Source: Flavobacterium sp. LPB0248 (GTDB lineage: Bacteria > Bacteroidota > Bacteroidia > Flavobacteriales > Flavobacteriaceae). Taken from it: a stretch of DNA of 64,000 nt. The notes beneath the pieces are model-generated. The model saw nothing but the letters and a program-made list of their open reading frames with translations, had not been told where the DNA came from and did no database searches. Below are positions 60,857-64,000 of the stretch, piece by piece; positions within the stretch are counted from its first letter, which is position 1; the number at the start of each line of letters is the position of its first letter. The stretch spans positions 3,596,001-3,660,000 of the forward strand of contig NZ_CP058246.1 of the NCBI RefSeq assembly GCF_013388355.1. The letters run 5' to 3'. Position numbers and translations under genes: made by a program.

Positions 60857-61699
60857 TTATTGAAAAGTGATCTGTTTTAAATCTTCATTTATTTCAAAGT
60901 TTAGGTTATACATTTCTGATAATAATTGTACAATTGTTTTTAAATCTTCTTTTTTATTGATTCGAATCGTAATTTTCTGATTCATATTTTCTTTTGGAAG
61001 AATCACCTTGTAACCATAGTTTTCTTCAATATAAAGGCTTACTGCAGAAAGGTTTTCGTTGTCAAAATCTACAAATCGGCTAAATTCTGTTACTGAAGCA
61101 ATTTGGTTTCCATAAGTAAATTTTTCACCTGGTTTCAAGATCCATTTTTGATCTTTGCCTTTCACATTCATTTGAACGCTTCCTTCAAAAAGTTCAACAG
61201 TTACTTCTCTGTTTTCAGATTCTTTAACTGTAAAAGAAGTTCCTAAAACAGTAGTTGTTGTTTCGTTGCAGAAAACTTGAAAAGGATGCTGTTTGTCTTT
61301 TTTTACCTTAAAATAAGCTTGACCTACAATTTCTATTTTTCTGTTTGAAGCGAAATTTTGCCCGAAAGAAATTTTAGATTTCGGACTTAACTCGACTTTT
61401 GAGCTATCTGGTAAAACAATAAACTTTATTGCTGAGGTAGTATTTTCAATTACGTTTTCGGCAAGAACTATGTTTTCGGCAGTAGGTTCTTGGTTAAAAT
61501 AAATTCCAGTTCCAATAAGAACAAAAAGCAAAACCGAAGCCGCCGCATAAATACGCCAAGGCTTAAATTTTCTTTTCTTCTCTGAAAATGTTTTAGCATG
61601 AAATTGTTCCCACGAAGCTTCTTTTTCATTATCTGAATGTGCTGTAGGTTTTTCATTCCATAACTTTTCAAATTCCTCATCAAATTTTTCTTGATTCAT
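60857..61699 (-). CDS. FecR-family anti-sigma factor
   Basis: A 280-residue inner-membrane protein. The cytosolic N-terminus (about 1-43) binds the sigma factor; a membrane helix lies at about 45-67 (IYAAASVLLFVLIGTGIYFN); the periplasmic FecR domain has IKFIVLPDSSKVELSPKSKI and GQAYFKVKKDKQHPFQVFCN, the common FecR core, and ends with a DUF4974-like region (YNLNFEINEDLKQITFQ). It transmits the receptor's signal to the sigma factor. It sits between the small protein gene and the TonB receptor gene. Confidence 0.93.
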   Translation of the reverse strand: MNQEKFDEEFEKLWNEKPTAHSDNEKEASWEQFHAKTFSEKKRKFKPWRIYAAASVLLFVLIGTGIYFNQEPTAENIVLAENVIENTTSAIKFIVLPDSSKVELSPKSKISFGQNFASNRKIEIVGQAYFKVKKDKQHPFQVFCNETTTTVLGTSFTVKESENREVTVELFEGSVQMNVKGKDQKWILKPGEKFTYGNQIASVTEFSRFVDFDNENLSAVSLYIEENYGYKVILPKENMNQKITIRINKKEDLKTIVQLLSEMYNLNFEINEDLKQITFQ

Positions 61700-61711
61700 T
61701 TTTTTTAGCTA

Positions 61712-61921
61712 TTAAATGATTTGACACTGAAATCCGTGTTTATTAAAAACACGGTAAACCATTTCTTTAATGTCGCGGTTGGTTTCGATTTTCAAGATAT
61801 TTTCCTGTCCTTGACGATCAAAATTTATAATACAGTCAGAAATAACAAACTGCAAAAGAGCTACAAGTAAACTTGCGTCTTTTTTTGTTCTAACATTAGT
61901 TTTATACGCTTCAATGTGCAT
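61712..61921 (-). CDS. Small conserved protein between sigma factor and FecR, paralogue of 33447
   Basis: A 69-residue protein, MHIEAYKTNVRTKKDASLLV..., then INFDRQGQENILKIETNRDI and GFQCQII. The pattern Y/FKT-N/S-V...NFDxxxxxNIL-K/R-I/V is shared with the protein at 33447, so both form a family with a ferredoxin-like topology. The gene starts 46 bp after the sigma factor stop and ends 12 bp before fecR, so it is translated with them. A role in sigma regulation is possible but unproven. Confidence 0.65.
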   Translation of the reverse strand: MHIEAYKTNVRTKKDASLLVALLQFVISDCIINFDRQGQENILKIETNRDIKEMVYRVFNKHGFQCQII

Positions 61922-61967
61922 TTTTAGTTCTTGTTTTTATATATAACAAACGAGAACTAAAAAGTTC

Positions 61968-62489
61968 CTAATGGTTTTCGATTTTTTTTCGAATAAATTT
62001 ACTGGCGAGATAAATATGATTGGCAATGGTCTTCTCAGAAAGATCCGTTATTTCTGCAATCTCCTTATAGCTAAGGTTTTCCAGTTTATGTAAAGTAAAT
62101 ATTTTTTGCTGCTGTTCTGGAAGCTGACTAATGAAATTTTGAAGCTTTTCTTGTCTTTCTTCAAAAATTCCGAAATCTGTTTCTTCCTCAGGCACATCAA
62201 CTTGAGCAGGATTAAGCTGTATTATTTTACTTTCTCTGTTGACGTGATTAATAATGATGTTTTTGCAGATAACAAATATCTGTTTGTCGAACAGCACCTC
62301 TTCGTTAAGCAGTTCTCTTTTATTATATAATCTTATGAAAGTCTCTTGAACAAAATCTTCGGGGGTAAATACAGAAGAATTAAATCGTTTGGCAATATTT
62401 ATAAGTTTATCGTAATAGTTGAAGTAGACTTCTTTGAAAGCTGCTTCATTACCTTTTTTTAAACTTAAAATAAATTTCTTATTGTCCAT
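61968..62489 (-). CDS. ECF RNA polymerase sigma factor (FecI-like)
   Basis: A 173-residue sigma-70 family factor with region 2 (KEVYFNYYDKLINIAKRFNS, FTPEDFVQETFIRLYNKREL) and region 4 (LPEQQQKIFTLHKLENLSYK, EIAEITDLSEKTIANHIYLA). This is the short Bacteroidota expansion type that pairs with FecR. It begins the operon whose later genes encode a small protein, FecR, the TonB receptor and a DUF4249 lipoprotein. Controlled presumably by substrate-induced signalling through the receptor. Confidence 0.94.
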   Translation of the reverse strand: MDNKKFILSLKKGNEAAFKEVYFNYYDKLINIAKRFNSSVFTPEDFVQETFIRLYNKRELLNEEVLFDKQIFVICKNIIINHVNRESKIIQLNPAQVDVPEEETDFGIFEERQEKLQNFISQLPEQQQKIFTLHKLENLSYKEIAEITDLSEKTIANHIYLASKFIRKKIENH

Positions 62490-62658
62490 AACGAAAATAT
62501 CGTGACTAGATTCCTAGTTCTAAACTCATTGGAGTCAATATTATTGTATTCAGAATTTGAGTAAACTCAAGTGAGAATGTAATAAGTTACAAAGAACCGT
62601 AATTTAATTTTAGATTTGACGTTTTTGATTGATAAATGTTACAATTTAATTCAAATAA

Positions 62659-62690
62659 AAACCCTTAAATGTTTTCATTCAAGGGTTTGT
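62659..62690 (-). terminator. Terminator after the glutamine amidotransferase gene
   Basis: AAACCCTT / AAGGGTTT stem; on the minus strand it is followed by T-rich sequence (GGGTTTTTATTTG). It lies 23 bp after the stop codon of the amidotransferase gene. Confidence 0.8.
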
Positions 62691-62710
62691 TTTATTGTAA
62701 ATGAGAAATT

Positions 62711-63427
62711 CTAGCTTTTATAATCTGCGATAAGTTTATCAAGAAACTGAAATAATTTTTCATTCATTTCGGTATAATCATAGGAAAGAATTTCTTTTGG
62801 ATTCTGAACAAATGGATGTTTTTTACTTTTAGCCAACAAATCAGTTTCACTTTCAATTAAAAGAGCAACTACTTCGGTTGTTAATTCCATGTGGCATTGA
62901 AATCCGTAAACAAGATTGGAATACGAAACAATTTGAATGGGACAGACTTCGCTAAAAGCAAGGATTTCGCTTTCTTTTGTTAAGCCAGGCATGTCGTTGT
63001 GCCAGTGGCCAACGTTAAGACTTTTGCCAAAATGATTTACTTTTTCGTCTTTTAATCCGTTTTCGGTTAAAGTTATTGGAAATACGCCAATTTCTTTCTC
63101 TGGACTATGATCGAATTTTGCTCCTAAAGCTTCACCAATTAATTGAGAACCTAAACAAACGCCAACAACAGCTTTTTCTGCAGAAATACATTTTTGAATC
63201 AAATTAATTTCAGCTTTAGAATTAAAATGCGGACATTCTTCGAGAGTTGTATTTGGGCTTTGAGGTCCGCCCATTACAATAAGCATGTCGATAAATTCAA
63301 CAGAATCGGGGAGTGTTTCATTTTTAAAAACTTTCGAAAAAGATATTTTATAATTTCTATTTTCTGCCCAATTTAGATATGCGCCTGGAGCCTCATATGT
63401 TTCGTGCTGTACTATATGTATATTCAT
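62711..63427 (-). CDS. Class I glutamine amidotransferase (GMP synthase-like)
   Basis: A 238-residue cytosolic enzyme that takes the amide nitrogen of glutamine. The nucleophile Cys is in GVCLGSQLIGEALG (about residue 94), the oxyanion region in VMGGPQSPN, and the His-Glu pair in YGFQCHMELT (about residues 172-181). The domain stands alone without a synthase part, as in YfeJ/gamma-glutamyl hydrolase-like proteins; the acceptor is not known. It has a perfect TTG-N19-TAAATTTG promoter. Confidence 0.85.
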   Translation of the reverse strand: MNIHIVQHETYEAPGAYLNWAENRNYKISFSKVFKNETLPDSVEFIDMLIVMGGPQSPNTTLEECPHFNSKAEINLIQKCISAEKAVVGVCLGSQLIGEALGAKFDHSPEKEIGVFPITLTENGLKDEKVNHFGKSLNVGHWHNDMPGLTKESEILAFSEVCPIQIVSYSNLVYGFQCHMELTTEVVALLIESETDLLAKSKKHPFVQNPKEILSYDYTEMNEKLFQFLDKLIADYKS

Positions 63428-63445
63428 TCTTTTTGGAATTTACCG

Positions 63446-63475
63446 CAAATTTATTTGAGATCAAAAAAGTTTCAA
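63446..63475 (-). promoter_or_regulatory. Promoter of the glutamine amidotransferase gene
   Basis: Minus-strand TTG (63473-63475), 19 bp, TAAATTTG (63446-63453): an exact match to the Bacteroidota consensus, 18 bp before the start codon. Confidence 0.85.
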
Positions 63476-63496
63476 TAGTCCACTTTTTTTATAAAG

Positions 63497-63991
63497 TCAT
63501 AGTCCAGTTTCGGAATTAAGTATAAGCATCATCTGAATATCTACTCTATTGTAAGACGAAGAAAGACCTTCTACTTCTTTAAAACCTAATTTTTCATACA
63601 GTTTAATTGCGGGTTTCAGTTTGGTGTTGCTTTCCAGATAAACTTTTGACGCGCCTTTTTCAGTAGCCCATTTTATTGCCGATTTAGCCAATAATAATCC
63701 AACACCTTTTCCTTGCGCTTTCGGACTTACAGCCATTTTTGCCAATTCGTAATCGTAGTTTTTTCCATCACTTTTAATTAAAGCACAAACGCCTAAAACT
63801 TCATTGTCTAAGATTGCAGAAAATATTTCACCGCCTTTGTTTATAATATATTCTTCGGCATGATCGAGCGCTTTTACATCATTAGGTTCAACCTCGAAAT
63901 AAGTTGAAATCCATTCTATATTTAAATCCTTAAAACTTTTTAGATATTTGGGTTTGTAAGTTGTTATTTCTACTTGATCTTTATTCTTCAT
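63497..63991 (-). CDS. GNAT-family N-acetyltransferase
   Basis: A 164-residue acetyltransferase; it is complete. DYELAKMAVSPKAQGKGVGL gives the acetyl-CoA binding Q-G-K-G-V-G loop, and VYLESNTKLKPAIKLYEKLG holds the usual conserved helix before the C-terminal F-x-E strand. The N-terminus is YKPKYLKSFKDLNIEWISTY. This pattern is typical of the MarR-associated or PhnO-like GNAT type with small-molecule or amino acid substrates. Substrate is unknown. Confidence 0.88.
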   Translation of the reverse strand: MKNKDQVEITTYKPKYLKSFKDLNIEWISTYFEVEPNDVKALDHAEEYIINKGGEIFSAILDNEVLGVCALIKSDGKNYDYELAKMAVSPKAQGKGVGLLLAKSAIKWATEKGASKVYLESNTKLKPAIKLYEKLGFKEVEGLSSSYNRVDIQMMLILNSETGL

Positions 63992-64000
63992 AATGCTGTT

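Overview
The window looks like a chromosomal segment of a Flavobacterium-type Bacteroidota. Support comes from AT-rich DNA, promoters of the TTG-N19-TANNTTTG class, SusC/SusD-like outer-membrane genes, DUF2807, DUF4249, DUF4870 and DUF5123 families, many AraC regulators, a FecI/FecR/TonB receptor cascade, and families of short intergenic inverted repeats. There are no IS elements, phage genes or CRISPR arrays. The only RNA genes seen are one tRNA-Pro and a decayed copy of it.

Layout. 1-1376: parB (cut by the window edge) and parA. 1940-5698: a secreted beta-helix protein, tRNA-Pro with its relic, and trxB. 5831-10207: an envelope-stress-like block on the minus strand (two DUF2807 proteins, a PspC-domain protein, a PadR regulator, a DUF4870 membrane protein). 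10438-14593: a DUF4442 hot-dog protein and a 1131-residue GH18 + NodB deacetylase + GT2 fusion that looks like a one-polypeptide aminosugar polymer synthase/modifier. 14738-23211: a copper/metal block (small Cys-pair secreted peptide, multicopper oxidase with a beta-barrel tail, CopA-type P1B-ATPase, an AraC regulator with an N-terminal CxxC metal-binding-like domain, a DUF3347 protein, a Cys/His-rich secreted protein). 23281-25384: an AraC gene without a normal start codon, divergent from an MFS exporter. 25796-32705: a SusC/SusD/DUF5123 glycan-uptake operon with a LacI-like operator at its promoter but no enzyme gene downstream.

32849-35978: a pentapeptide-repeat protein, small hypotheticals, AraC plus a DUF6642-like protein, and a nucleosidase. 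35964-47067: an accessory island with small membrane or lipoprotein genes, a sirtuin, a decayed RHS fragment, and a two-gene RHS/DUF6443 operon whose last gene overlaps a small lipoprotein gene. A 30-bp duplication of the nucleosidase 3' end/terminator brackets part of it. 47652-55120: a GH2 glycosidase, XRE regulator, MgtC, GNAT and a very large DUF2339 membrane protein. 55219-57223: AraC divergent from a secreted flavodoxin-RidA fusion. 57295-62489: sigma factor, small protein, FecR, TonB receptor and DUF4249 lipoprotein in one transcription direction. 62711-63991: a glutamine amidotransferase and a GNAT acetyltransferase.

The most unusual parts are the RHS/sirtuin/small-gene island with its duplicated terminator, the GH18-NodB-GT2 fusion, the secreted flavodoxin-RidA fusion with a 21-bp palindromic operator, and the metal-sensing AraC fusion in the copper block. 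All functional statements rest on reading motifs by eye; no database search was possible.
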